33,247 bases of DNA. Origin: an uncultured Lachnospiraceae bacterium. GTDB lineage: Bacteria; Bacillota; Clostridia; Lachnospirales; Lachnospiraceae. The first letter of the stretch is position 1. Each line of letters opens with the position of its first letter. This document shows, one piece after another, positions 7,894-16,366 of the stretch. The translations under genes and the position numbers were made by a program. A model generated the notes under the pieces. The model was not told the origin of the DNA. It did no database searches and saw nothing but the letters and a program-made list of their open reading frames with translations. The stretch spans positions 1 to 33,247 of the forward strand of contig CAOKQK010000038.1 of NCBI GenBank assembly GCA_948470905.1, in the 5' to 3' direction.

Positions 7894-8725
7894 TAATCTG
7901 GTAAAACGAAGGATAATGATAGTGCCCAAGTCGGCGGAAGCGAGAGTGATCGACAGTAATGGGCAGATAGAAAGGCGCCTTGGGGATGTGCTGAAGATCA
8001 ATCATCCTGAGGAAGGATTTGTGGCGGGCCTTGCCGCAGAGGTGCTGGATGTAGGTGAGGAAGACGCATCCGGGAACGTTATCAAGGCGAAGGAAGATGA
8101 GGATCCCAGGAGCATTCTGGAGAGGGCAAAGAGCGAAGCAGAGGCAATTCTGGAGAAAGCCCAGGCGGAGGCGGAGGAGATTCTCGAAGAAGCGAGGGAA
8201 CAGGCGGAAGCGGAGAAGGGGCAGGTGCTGCAGAGCGCCAGGAACCAGGGCTATCAGGAAGGGCAGGCTAAGGCCCAGGCGGAAGGCGAGGTGCTCCGGC
8301 AGGAGCTGCGCAATAAGGAGAAGGCGCTGGAGGAGGAATATCAGCGGACCATCGACGTCCTGGAGCCGCAGTTCGTGGATACGATCACGGCGATTTACGA
8401 GCATATTTTTGGTGTGGAGCTTGTCTCTTACAAAGAAGTCCTGTCATATCTGATATCCTCCACTCTCAGGGGACAGGAGGGCGGCCATGAGTTCATCATA
8501 CATGTCTCCAGGGAAGATTATCCTTATGTGAGCGTACAGAAAAGGCAGATACTTGCGGGATCAGTGTCCTCGAACAGCAACGTGGATGTGGTGGAGGACC
8601 TGACTCTCAGTAAAAATGAGTGCATGATTGAGACGGAGAGCGGCATCTTTGACTGCGGGCTGGGTACCCAGCTGGAGGAATTGAAAAGTAAACTGATGCT
8701 GCTGGCATGGTCCAAGGAGGAGTGA
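7886..8725 (+). CDS. fliH: flagellar export regulator FliH (TTG start)
   Basis: FliH is the elastic stator of the flagellar export ATPase: it dimerises, binds FliI and tethers it to FlhA and the C ring. I place the start at TTG 7886, eight bases after a near-perfect ribosome binding site GGAGGTGA (7870-7877) within fliG. An upstream in-frame GTG at 7874 lies inside that site and is unlikely. The product has 280 codons including stop. Residues about 70-150 form a long, very Glu/Ala-rich coiled coil with heptad-like EAEAILEKA units. The C-terminal 130 residues are the FliI-binding V-type ATPase E-subunit-like domain. It is four bases from fliI. Confidence 0.93.
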   Translation: MSNNLVKRRIMIVPKSAEARVIDSNGQIERRLGDVLKINHPEEGFVAGLAAEVLDVGEEDASGNVIKAKEDEDPRSILERAKSEAEAILEKAQAEAEEILEEAREQAEAEKGQVLQSARNQGYQEGQAKAQAEGEVLRQELRNKEKALEEEYQRTIDVLEPQFVDTITAIYEHIFGVELVSYKEVLSYLISSTLRGQEGGHEFIIHVSREDYPYVSVQKRQILAGSVSSNSNVDVVEDLTLSKNECMIETESGIFDCGLGTQLEELKSKLMLLAWSKEE

Positions 8726-8729
8726 ACAC

Positions 8730-10046
8730 TTGGAGGCGCTTGCTGTTAATTTCAAAAAATATAATAGAATATCTGATATGACCTTTTACAGGAAGCTGGG
8801 AAAGGTCGTCAATGTGGTGGGGCTCACCGTTGAGTCCCTGGGTCCCGATGCAAAGCTGGGGGACCTGTGCCGCATTATCCCAAAGAATGAAGAAGAACCG
8901 CCCATCAGTGCCGAGGTAGTGGGCTTTAGGGACAAGAAGACCCTGCTCATGCCCTATGATTCCACAGATGGGATCGGATTGGGCTGTATCGTGGAGAACA
9001 CAGGCGCGCCCCTGCGGGTGGAGGTCAGCGATGAACTGCTGGGCAAGACCCTGGACGGGCTGGGAAGGCCTGTGGACGGGCAGGTGATACATGGGCTGCC
9101 CTATTCTGTGGAGGCGTCGCCTCCGGATCCCATGAGCAGGAAGATTATCGACGAGGTATTGACTCTTGGAGTCAAAGCTGTAGACGGAATGATGACCATC
9201 GGCAAGGGACAGCGTATCGGCATTTTTGCCGGTTCCGGCGTGGGAAAATCTACCCTGATGGGTATGTTTGCGAGGAATACAAAGGCGGACATCAATGTCA
9301 TCGCCCTCATAGGAGAGCGCGGCAGAGAGGTTCGGGAATTTATAGAGAGAGACCTGGGGGAGGAAGGCATGAAACGGTCTGTGGTGGTGGTCGCCACTTC
9401 GGACAGACCTGCCCTGGAGAGGAACAAGGCGGCGAAGGCGGCAACTGCCATTGCGGAATATTTCAGGGACCAGGGTAAGGATGTGCTTTTGATGATGGAT
9501 TCCCTGACGCGTTTTTCCATGGCCCAGAGGGAGATCGGGCTTGCCAGCGGCGAGCCTCCTGTGAGCAGGGGGTATCCACCCAGCGTATATTCCGAGATGC
9601 CGAAGCTTTTGGAGAGGGCAGGGTGTGCCTCTAAGGGGTCTATTACGGGCCTGTACACGGTGCTGGTGGACGGGGATGACTTTAATGAGCCCATAACCGA
9701 TACGGCGCGCAGCATCCTGGATGGGCATATCATGCTGGACAGAAAGCTGGGGCATAAGAATCATTATCCTGCTATTGATATCCTGCAGAGCATTTCCAGA
9801 TGTATGAGCCAGATTGCGAAAAGGGAGCACAAGCAGGCGGCCAGCAGATTAAAGACTGTCCTTGCCACCTACAACGAGGCGGAGGACCTGATCAATATTG
9901 GCGCCTACAAGAGCGGGAGCAACCCTTCTATAGATTACGCGATTTCCAAGATTGACGCGGTGAATAAATATCTGTGTCAGGATGTGGATGAGAAATTTGA
10001 TTTTGAGGACAGCGTGAACATGCTGCAGGAGCTTTTTACAGAATAA
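8730..10046 (+). CDS. fliI: flagellum-specific export ATPase FliI (TTG start)
   Basis: FliI is the hexameric ATPase that energises and unfolds export substrates; it is related to the F1 beta subunit. Its 438 residues are standard. The Walker A motif GSGVGKST lies at 168-175, and the Walker B strand DVLLMMDSLTRF at about 249-260. The FliI family core GERGREVREF follows the P-loop. The start is TTG at 8730, nine bases after AAGGAGG (8714-8720) at the end of fliH. No ATG fits better: the first in-frame ATG, at codon 17, lacks a site. The start mirrors the TTG of fliH. Confidence 0.97.
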   Translation: MEALAVNFKKYNRISDMTFYRKLGKVVNVVGLTVESLGPDAKLGDLCRIIPKNEEEPPISAEVVGFRDKKTLLMPYDSTDGIGLGCIVENTGAPLRVEVSDELLGKTLDGLGRPVDGQVIHGLPYSVEASPPDPMSRKIIDEVLTLGVKAVDGMMTIGKGQRIGIFAGSGVGKSTLMGMFARNTKADINVIALIGERGREVREFIERDLGEEGMKRSVVVVATSDRPALERNKAAKAATAIAEYFRDQGKDVLLMMDSLTRFSMAQREIGLASGEPPVSRGYPPSVYSEMPKLLERAGCASKGSITGLYTVLVDGDDFNEPITDTARSILDGHIMLDRKLGHKNHYPAIDILQSISRCMSQIAKREHKQAASRLKTVLATYNEAEDLINIGAYKSGSNPSIDYAISKIDAVNKYLCQDVDEKFDFEDSVNMLQELFTE

Positions 10047-10119
10047 ATGCTGTAGGGGACTTGCAGCGCCGGCGCCGGAAAAGCATATTTTGTAAAGGGC
10101 ATTTGGAGAGTGACGGAAG

Positions 10120-10596
10120 ATGGCGAGATTTCGATATTCCATGCAGAGTATCCTGGACATCAAGCTCAAGCTGGAGACTCAGGCGAAGCAGGAGTTTTCC
10201 ACCGCCCATGCCGTGCTGGACGCGGAGGAGGAGAAGCTGGGCATTCTGTGTGACAGAAAAGCCGGCTATGAGCGGCAGGGCAGGGAGCTGCGACAGGGTA
10301 CCTTAAGGATCATGGATATTAAGGAGAACAAGACGGCGGTCCGCTGTCTGGAGAATTATATTGCAGATCAGCAGCTCTGCGTAAAGCGGGCTGAGGACGA
10401 ACTGGAGAAGGCGAGGCAGAAGCTGACAGAGGTCATGATGGAGCGCAAGACCCATGAGAAGCTGAAGGAAAAGTCCTTTGAACAGTTCTTGATGGATGAG
10501 AAGAAGCAGGAGAGCAAGGAAGTAGACGAACTGACGAGCTACACCTATGGGCAGCGCAGGAAAAAGGAAGCAGGGAGCAGTGTGTCTGCCAGTTAG
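10120..10596 (+). CDS. fliJ: flagellar export protein FliJ
   Basis: FliJ is the small coiled-coil stalk of the export ATPase; it inserts in the FliI ring and links it to FlhA. The 158 residues are almost entirely helical and charged, with the typical opening MARFRYSMQSILDIK and two long antiparallel coiled-coil helices, as in FliJ and the F1 gamma subunit. Sequence conservation in this family is low, so the assignment rests on the N-terminus, length, coiled coil and position directly after fliI. The ATG at 10120 has a modest ribosome binding site (GGAG at 10105-10108). The gap to fliI includes the 10-base palindrome CCGGCGCCGG at 10069-10078. Confidence 0.92.
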   Translation: MARFRYSMQSILDIKLKLETQAKQEFSTAHAVLDAEEEKLGILCDRKAGYERQGRELRQGTLRIMDIKENKTAVRCLENYIADQQLCVKRAEDELEKARQKLTEVMMERKTHEKLKEKSFEQFLMDEKKQESKEVDELTSYTYGQRRKKEAGSSVSAS

Positions 10597-10609
10597 GAGA
10601 TAAAAGAGT

Positions 10610-11479
10610 ATGGCAAAGGTTTTGAGTCCGGAGGCAGTGGCTGAGGAAGCGGAAAAGAAGCGTTTAAAAGAAGAAAGGCAGAAGCTCAAGAAGGAAAAGA
10701 AGGCACAGAAAAAGGAGGCCAAGCGCAGGGCAGACGAGATTTCAAGGGAGGAAGAAGCCTTTGATGAGGGCGGCAATGGCCTGGTGACAGTGGGCGCCAC
10801 CATCCTGATCATCTTTTTGTGGCTGGCGGTCATCTGTGTCATTATAAAGCTGGATATCGGCGGTTTTGGCAGCACGGTGCTCACGCCTATTTTGAAGGAT
10901 GTGCCTGTGGTAAAGCTGATCCTGCCTGGCTCCCATGTGACGGAGACCAACGATCCGGACCAGTATGGCGGCTATTCCAGCCTTCAGGAGGCAGTGGAAT
11001 ATATCAAACAGCTGGAACAGGAGCTGGAGCGCGTCCAGACTACGTCCAACACAAAGGATGCGGATCTGGAGGCACTGAAGGCGGAAAATGAACGCCTGAG
11101 GGAGTTTGAGAACAAGCAGCTGGAATTTATGCGTATTAAAAATGAGTTTTATGAAGAAGTCGTATATTCCGAGAAGGGTCCCGGCGCGGAGGAATACAGG
11201 AAATGGTATGAGTCCATGGATCCTACCACTGCGGATTTCCTGTATAAGCAGGTAGTCCAGCAGATGCAGGAGAGTGAGGAGATTCAGGCGTATGCCAAGG
11301 CATACGCGGCTATGAAGCCCAAACAGGCGGCAGCAATCTTTGAGGAGATGGAGGATGACCTGAACCGTGTGGCAAAGATACTGAATGCCATGAGCACCGA
11401 TGAGCGAGGGGCGATTCTGGGCGCCATGAACGCCCAGGTGGCGGCAAAGCTGACAAAGATCATGGATCCGGACAGCTGA
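10610..11479 (+). CDS. MotE-like / YlxF flagellar protein with MgtE-N-like domain
   Basis: The order is a Lys/Glu-rich cytoplasmic N-terminus (1-50), one membrane segment (about 59-80), a periplasm-side coiled coil (about 122-170) and a C-terminal helical domain resembling the MgtE N-terminal domain (about 205-285, with YAKAYAAMKPKQAAAIFEEM). This is the layout of B. subtilis YlxF, which lies at the same place between fliJ and fliK, and of the MotE family, a chaperone or partner of periplasmic stator proteins in some bacteria. A stator-related role is therefore inferred, not shown. The ATG at 10610 follows AGGAGA, which overlaps the fliJ stop codon. The gap to fliK contains a stem-loop. Confidence 0.85.
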   Translation: MAKVLSPEAVAEEAEKKRLKEERQKLKKEKKAQKKEAKRRADEISREEEAFDEGGNGLVTVGATILIIFLWLAVICVIIKLDIGGFGSTVLTPILKDVPVVKLILPGSHVTETNDPDQYGGYSSLQEAVEYIKQLEQELERVQTTSNTKDADLEALKAENERLREFENKQLEFMRIKNEFYEEVVYSEKGPGAEEYRKWYESMDPTTADFLYKQVVQQMQESEEIQAYAKAYAAMKPKQAAAIFEEMEDDLNRVAKILNAMSTDERGAILGAMNAQVAAKLTKIMDPDS

Positions 11480-11481
11480 GG

Positions 11482-11506
11482 TTTTACCGGTTCTTTACCG
11501 ATAAAA
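11482..11506 (+). other. stem-loop between the motE-like gene and fliK
   Basis: Arms TTTTACCGGT (11482-11491) and ACCGATAAAA (11497-11506) pair with one mismatch around a five-base loop. An AT-rich tract, but no T run, follows. It lies two bases after the motE-like stop and about 20 bases before the fliK ribosome binding site. Confidence 0.45.
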
Positions 11507-11540
11507 TATATATAAAAATGATCAGGAAAGGAGGATGTGT

Positions 11541-13088
11541 ATGACGAGTACAGCTGTTAAGAATGCGCAGGCGGTCATGGTAAACATAGTCCAGAACGCC
11601 GGAAAAAGCGCAAAAGGGGCAGCGGTGTCAGGCGGCGCTGATTTTCAGTCTGTCTGGAGCAACCAGATGGATAAAAGCGGGCAGAATGCAGTAAATGTCC
11701 AGAAAGAGCAGCCCGGTCAAAAGCAGCCCGGGGAACCGGTCAAGGATCATGGTGATGCCGGACAGGAGAAGCCGAAGGAAGCTGCGGAGGCTCTTAAGAC
11801 GCCTGGAGACAGGGAGCAGCCGGCAAAGGCTGACGGGACATCCCGCAAACAGCCGGAGAATGCCGGGGAGTTGAGCCCGGAGGAGCTGGACGCCGCGATG
11901 GAGGTACTGGGTGCGGCTGCTGCAGAACTGATGCAGGAAGTTGCGGATATCTTTGGTATTTCGATGGAAGAACTTCGGGCGGCGATGGAAGAACTTGGGC
12001 TGGAGCCTGTGGACCTGCTGCAGACAGCAGGGCTGGGCGAGCTGGTCTTAAAGCTTGGCGGCGCGGAGGATTCTTTGACACTGCTTACCGACGAAGTGCT
12101 CTGCGGCAATTATAAGGCAGTCATGGAACAGATGACAGAGGTCCTGGGGCAGACCGCAGAGGAGCTGGGTGTTGAGCCAGAGCAGCTTGAGGCGCTTTTG
12201 AACGGGAGACCGGGATTGGCGGAGCCTCAGGAGAAGGTATCGGAAGGGGATAGGGCTGGTATGGAAATTTCCCCGGAGGATACGGCTGGCGAGAGGACTC
12301 CGGTGGAGAAGCCTTTTGAGAGGATTGTTTCCGAAGGAAGAGTCTCCGAAACCGGGGTCATGGAGGAAAAGGATTTCGGGGCAGGGGAGCCCAAGCAGCA
12401 GGAAAACGCCGGGAAAATCCCGGGTACTGTGGCGGATAACAGGCTGCAGGTCCAGGGTGCGGCAAATGAGACCGATGCCGCCCAGGACAAAAAAGGCGGT
12501 GAGAAGCAGTCCGGGAACGAGGCTGACGGCGGACAGCAGGGAAATCTCTTTGCACAGGAATTTAAAACGTTCCAGCCGGAGGCAGGCATACAGCAGGCCC
12601 AGGGGACAGCCCAGGGCGCGCAGTGGACTGCGGACACGCAGGACATCATGCGGCAGATCATGGATTACATGAAACTGCAGCTGAATGAGGACATGACAAA
12701 TCTGGAGATGCAGCTTCATCCCGCAAGCCTGGGGACGATCCATATCCAGGTAGAGGCGAAGGGGGGCGTGATAACGGCAAACTTCATCGCACAGAACGAG
12801 GCTGTGAAGGCAGCCATTGAGAGCCAGATCGTCCAGCTTAAGGAGAATTTTGCGGAGCAGGGCGTCAAGGTAGAGGCAATCGAGGTCATGGTTCAGTCCC
12901 ATGCTTTTGAGAGAAATCTCGACCAGGGACGGGAACATGGACAGAGCGGCCAGGAGCCGTCCAAGAGGGCCAGGGTCAGAAGGATTGACCTGAATGATAT
13001 GTCCACCATGGAAGACATGGAGGAGGAAGACGCACTGGCGGCAGATATGCTGGCGGCAGGCGGCAGTACCGTGGACTACACGGCATAA
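11541..13088 (+). CDS. fliK: flagellar hook-length control protein FliK
   Basis: FliK is exported during hook growth, acts as the molecular ruler and switches FlhB from hook to filament export. The start is ATG 11541, six bases after AAAGGAGG (11527-11534). The ATG at 11535 touches the site and is unlikely. The product has 515 residues. The conserved Flg_hook domain is at about 370-455 (MQLHPASLGTIHIQVEAKGG, then a stretch resembling AAIESQIVQLKENFAEQGV). The N-terminal 350 residues are variable, rich in Gln, Glu, Gly and Pro, and include helical segments with repeated MEEL units at about 130-220. Low N-terminal conservation is normal for FliK. Confidence 0.93.
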   Translation: MTSTAVKNAQAVMVNIVQNAGKSAKGAAVSGGADFQSVWSNQMDKSGQNAVNVQKEQPGQKQPGEPVKDHGDAGQEKPKEAAEALKTPGDREQPAKADGTSRKQPENAGELSPEELDAAMEVLGAAAAELMQEVADIFGISMEELRAAMEELGLEPVDLLQTAGLGELVLKLGGAEDSLTLLTDEVLCGNYKAVMEQMTEVLGQTAEELGVEPEQLEALLNGRPGLAEPQEKVSEGDRAGMEISPEDTAGERTPVEKPFERIVSEGRVSETGVMEEKDFGAGEPKQQENAGKIPGTVADNRLQVQGAANETDAAQDKKGGEKQSGNEADGGQQGNLFAQEFKTFQPEAGIQQAQGTAQGAQWTADTQDIMRQIMDYMKLQLNEDMTNLEMQLHPASLGTIHIQVEAKGGVITANFIAQNEAVKAAIESQIVQLKENFAEQGVKVEAIEVMVQSHAFERNLDQGREHGQSGQEPSKRARVRRIDLNDMSTMEDMEEEDALAADMLAAGGSTVDYTA

Positions 13089-13112
13089 AAATTTAAGAAA
13101 GGAGAATGTGTT

Positions 13113-13967
13113 ATGGATGCTATGTTATTTGCACCCGTAGAGGATGGCAAGATTGTGGAGACTACTTCCCAGAATTCTCTGAAAAAGGCAACCGAGGGCA
13201 AAAATGGTATGGATAAGGATGCCTTTCTGCAGCTTCTGGTGGCACAGATGCAGTACCAGGATCCCCTGGAGCCTACGTCCAACACGGAGTACATCTCTCA
13301 GTATGCACAGTTCTCGCAGGTTGAACAGATCCAGAATATGGCGGCGAGTACCGATCTTGCAAGGGCAAGTTCGCTTGTGGGAGAGACAGTTTACATTAAG
13401 ACAGTCACATCTGCAGGAAAACCGAGATATGTCGAGGGCAAGGTGGATTATGTGGTGTTTCAGAACAACAAGGCATATCTTTCCATCGATGAGTCGCTTT
13501 ATTCTCTGGAAGATCTGGACAGCATTGTTGACCTTGAATATAAGAAGGCCTTTGACAAGGCGTACAGCTTTACCCTGTCGCTCAATCTGCTTCCGGGGGT
13601 CAATGCCATTGATATGTCTTATAAGGATAAGATGGAGAAGCTGATCGAGGTCTACGAGGGCATGAACGATTATGAAAAGAGCTTTCTCGCAGAGGATACC
13701 GTGGACAGATATAAGGCTTATGTGGAGAGATGGGAGCTGGTGAAGCTGGCTGCGGACGCAGTGGATAAGCCGCAGGGCGGCGGAAACACCTCCGGTAACG
13801 AGACAGAAGGGACCACAGGCGGCGGAAATACTTCCGGAAACGAGACGGAAGGGACCACGGGAAGCGGAAATACTTCCGGAAACGAGACGGAAGGGACCAC
13901 GGGAAGCGGAAACACCTCCGGCAGCGGCACGGAAGGAGGCACTGCGGGAAGCGGCAGCACCACTTAA
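13113..13967 (+). CDS. flgD: flagellar hook assembly scaffold FlgD with C-terminal repeat tail
   Basis: FlgD caps the growing hook and directs FlgE polymerisation. Residues 30-90 are the conserved FlgD N-terminal region (KDAFLQLLVAQMQYQDP, then NTEYISQYAQFSQVEQ). Residues 90-140 look like the small beta domain that follows it. The rest is unusual. Residues about 152-217 form a helical segment with the pattern seen in repeats of Gram-positive surface proteins (LP...K...Y..M...EKSFL). Residues 222-277 are four 14-residue Gly/Asn/Thr/Ser/Glu repeats. At 284 residues it is longer than the short Firmicutes FlgD (about 140-150). The ATG at 13113 follows AAAGGAG. FlgD identity is firm; the tail's role is unknown. 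Confidence 0.93.
   Translation: MDAMLFAPVEDGKIVETTSQNSLKKATEGKNGMDKDAFLQLLVAQMQYQDPLEPTSNTEYISQYAQFSQVEQIQNMAASTDLARASSLVGETVYIKTVTSAGKPRYVEGKVDYVVFQNNKAYLSIDESLYSLEDLDSIVDLEYKKAFDKAYSFTLSLNLLPGVNAIDMSYKDKMEKLIEVYEGMNDYEKSFLAEDTVDRYKAYVERWELVKLAADAVDKPQGGGNTSGNETEGTTGGGNTSGNETEGTTGSGNTSGNETEGTTGSGNTSGSGTEGGTAGSGSTT
13776..13943 (+). repeat. four tandem 42-base repeats in flgD
   Basis: Units start at 13776, 13818, 13860 and 13902. Each encodes GGGNTSGNETEGTT or a close variant. Units 2 and 3 are nearly identical at DNA level, which suggests recent duplication, and the fourth is degenerate. Copy number is likely to vary between strains through slippage or recombination; the reading frame is kept because 42 is a multiple of three. 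Confidence 0.93.
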
Positions 13968-13993
13968 GAATCAACATAAAGGAGCATAGAAGG

Positions 13994-14392
13994 ATGAATA
14001 TACAAAATAAAAACTATCTTTCTATTGCACAGCTTACTGACCAGTATCTGGGCAAGGCGCAGAGGTCAGATACACGGGAGACCACGGAGGGTCTTTCCTT
14101 TCAGGATGTATTACAGCAGAAGGCACTGCAGGGCGCCGGCGGGCTGAAGTTTTCCAAGCATTGCATGGGAAGGCTTGCCGACCGTAATATAGAGCTGACA
14201 GGCAGCCAGCTGGAGAGACTGGAGAATGGGACGAAGAAGGCGGAGCAGAAGGGCATCAGGGATTCCCTGGTGATCGTAGACCAGCTTGCGTTCATCGTGA
14301 ATGTCCCCAACCAAACGGTTGTCACCGCAATGGATAGCACAGAGACAGACGACAATATTTTCACAAACATCAACGGGGCGGTCATTATATAG
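13994..14392 (+). CDS. TIGR02530-type flagellar operon protein
   Basis: This 132-residue protein belongs to the conserved, poorly characterised family found between flgD and flgE in many Firmicutes and other flagellar operons. The conserved core is at about residues 50-115, with FSKHCMGRLADRNIEL, then LVIVDQLAFIVNVPNQTVVTAM. No membrane segment or signal peptide is present. A role in hook assembly is inferred only from its constant position. The ATG at 13994 follows AAAGGAG (13978-13984). I recognise the family from these motifs and the gene order; there is no agreed gene symbol. Confidence 0.88.
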   Translation: MNIQNKNYLSIAQLTDQYLGKAQRSDTRETTEGLSFQDVLQQKALQGAGGLKFSKHCMGRLADRNIELTGSQLERLENGTKKAEQKGIRDSLVIVDQLAFIVNVPNQTVVTAMDSTETDDNIFTNINGAVII

Positions 14393-14458
14393 CCGGACCC
14401 AAGCGGAGGTTATAGGTCCCCGAATGACGGAAGGGACTGCCGTTTCCCATTGATTCCG

Positions 14459-14481
14459 AAGCTTTTTTGTGATAAAAGCTT
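14459..14481 (+). other. stem-loop before flgE
   Basis: Perfect eight-base arms AAGCTTTT (14459-14466) and AAAAGCTT (14474-14481) enclose a seven-base loop, 10 bases before the flgE ribosome binding site AGGAGG (14492-14497). The 116-base gap has no other gene. There is no T tract after it. Confidence 0.5.
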
Positions 14482-14508
14482 GATGATTGACAGGAGGAAC
14501 AAAGCCTT

Positions 14509-16329
14509 ATGATGAGATCACTTTTTTCTGGTGTGGCAGGGCTGAAAACGCACCAGACCAAGATGGACGTTATCGGTAACAATATTTCAAATGTAAACAC
14601 AGTAGCTTACAAGACCAGCAGCATTGTCTTTGCTGACCTGATGAGCCAGACCACGCAGAGAGCCAGCGGCCCCAACGCGGACAACGGAACCGGCGGTCTG
14701 AATGCCAGGCAGATCGGTCTGGGCGTAAAGTCGGGCGCTATCAATATCAATATTACAGGGCAGGGGTCGGCACAGTCCACAGGGAATCCCTTCGATGTCA
14801 TGATCGAGGGAGAGAATTTCTTTATTGTAAACAACGGAACACAGAACCTGTTCACCCGTGACGGTTCCTTTTATGTGGATGCTGCAGGCAACCTTGCCAT
14901 GACCAGCACCGGTTACAATATCATGGGCTGGCAGTTTGACGAGGAGACCAATGCCATCAGGAAGGACACCGTGTCTGCGCTGCGCATCATGAGTGCCGCG
15001 AACATGACCTATCCCCCCGAGGCGACCACGCAGGGAAACATGTCAGGCATCATCGACAAGTTTGATCCGGATGTGACGAGTATCAACGGCAGAAGCGTGA
15101 ACATGCAGTTCTATGACGCTCAGGGCTACAGTTATACGGCGAGGTTCGTGTTCAAGCAGTCGGATAATATACATGAGTACAGTGTGGAGCTGGAGAAGAT
15201 CCTGAATGATGCTACAGGAGAGGAGATCAGCCTGGAGCCAAGAGATGGCGTGGCGACAAATTTCCAGATTTTCGGAAACGATGCCACTCAGACAAAGGCG
15301 GGCAAGGTAAACTTTAACTATAAGGACTATGAATGGGATGCCACAGGAACAGTACTGTCCCGCAAGGCTGTCACCGGAAACGTGGCTGTTGTAGATCTGA
15401 AAACCCTTGTGAACGGCGGCGCGCTGAAAGGCAGAAATGAATGGATCGATCAGAATGACCACTCTCTGGGGACTGTGCAGGATAAGCTGGACGAATTGGC
15501 GAAGGCATATGGCTATGAGGGCTCCACGGATGATTTCCTGAAGCTGATCTGTACTGTTTCGGATAATGCAGCGGCGAACCCTACGACGGAGCAGGTTTCC
15601 ATAACGCAGATGATCATTAACAGTGCCGGAGGCGCGGTAAATAATTATCCTACGGAGCCTACCACCAATTACACCTCCCTGCCTACTTTCACAGGCGTGA
15701 CCGATGATTCGGAGAGGAGCTTCGAGACTTCCGGGCGCAGCTTTACCGGCGTGAAGGTAAATTATGATCCTGCAAAGGGGTATTTTGCAGGAGTGAACGG
15801 ACTTCCTACCCAGAACACCGCAACACTGAACCTGAGCGGTATCGGGGAGGGAAATTTCGAGAATATCGTCATTGATTTCGCGGAGACATCCGTACTTGAT
15901 AATAAGGGCACCTGTACCATAGGCGCCACCAGCGGCGACTATGACGGACGGGGCATGGGGCGGCGCCTGGGCAAGATGACCGGTGTTGCCATCGAGACCA
16001 ACGGCAGGATCATCGCAAGCTATGACAGCGGCGTGACCAAATGCCTTGGGCAGATTGCCACAGCAAACTTTGCAAACGCCTCCGGTCTTGAGAAGATGGG
16101 CGACAACCTGTATGGAGCTACATTGAACTCCGGCCAGTTCGACGGGATTGGCGTGGATATCACGGCAGGCGGCGGAAAGATGTCCACCGGCCAGCTGGAG
16201 ATGAGTAATGTAGATCTGTCCTCTGAGTTTACCGAGATGATCACGACGCAGCGTGGCTTCCAGGCAAACAGCCGTATTATCACAGTGTCAGATTCACTGC
16301 TGGAAGAATTGACTAATCTAAAAAGATAA
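14509..16329 (+). CDS. flgE: flagellar hook protein FlgE
   Basis: FlgE is the hook subunit, exported by the type III apparatus and polymerised under the FlgD cap. The N-terminus (MMRSLFSGVAGL, then NNISNVNTVAYK at about 24-35) and the C-terminus (FTEMITTQRGFQANSRII, about 573-590) form the conserved D0/D1 core. At 606 residues it is clearly longer than enteric FlgE (about 400). The extra length lies in the central, surface-exposed part (about 150-480). The start is ATG 14509, 11 bases after AGGAGG; the following ATG at 14512 would be further away. FlgF or FlgG would be shorter and lack this central part. Confidence 0.95.
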   Translation: MMRSLFSGVAGLKTHQTKMDVIGNNISNVNTVAYKTSSIVFADLMSQTTQRASGPNADNGTGGLNARQIGLGVKSGAININITGQGSAQSTGNPFDVMIEGENFFIVNNGTQNLFTRDGSFYVDAAGNLAMTSTGYNIMGWQFDEETNAIRKDTVSALRIMSAANMTYPPEATTQGNMSGIIDKFDPDVTSINGRSVNMQFYDAQGYSYTARFVFKQSDNIHEYSVELEKILNDATGEEISLEPRDGVATNFQIFGNDATQTKAGKVNFNYKDYEWDATGTVLSRKAVTGNVAVVDLKTLVNGGALKGRNEWIDQNDHSLGTVQDKLDELAKAYGYEGSTDDFLKLICTVSDNAAANPTTEQVSITQMIINSAGGAVNNYPTEPTTNYTSLPTFTGVTDDSERSFETSGRSFTGVKVNYDPAKGYFAGVNGLPTQNTATLNLSGIGEGNFENIVIDFAETSVLDNKGTCTIGATSGDYDGRGMGRRLGKMTGVAIETNGRIIASYDSGVTKCLGQIATANFANASGLEKMGDNLYGATLNSGQFDGIGVDITAGGGKMSTGQLEMSNVDLSSEFTEMITTQRGFQANSRIITVSDSLLEELTNLKR

Positions 16330-16337
16330 TTTTTTTC

Positions 16338-16366
16338 TGGCATTATGAGGATATATGTGCTATACT
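16338..16366 (+). promoter_or_regulatory. possible internal promoter before swrD-motAB
   Basis: An extended -10 element, TG then TATACT (16361-16366), lies in the 147-base gap after flgE. The matching -35 (TGGCAT at 16338-16343) is poor, but an extended -10 can compensate. The predicted start near 16373 falls within the palindrome at 16367-16394. Confidence 0.35.

Noticed and set aside
8607-9830. 407-codon open frame antisense to fliI
   Set aside because: It mirrors the conserved FliI frame and has shadow-type composition (His, Arg, Pro, Ser).
11482-11530. sigma-28 (sigma-D) promoter around ACCGATAA before fliK
   Set aside because: The -10-like ACCGATAA has no TAAA box at the required distance, and the bases form the 3' arm of a hairpin instead.
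13776-13943. CRISPR-like or mobile-element repeats
   Set aside because: The flgD and fliY arrays are in-frame coding repeats without spacers, terminal inverted repeats or transposase genes.
16338-16360. sigma-54 promoter suggested by TGGCAT
   Set aside because: No TTGC element at the right -12 position follows; an extended -10 sigma-A reading fits better.
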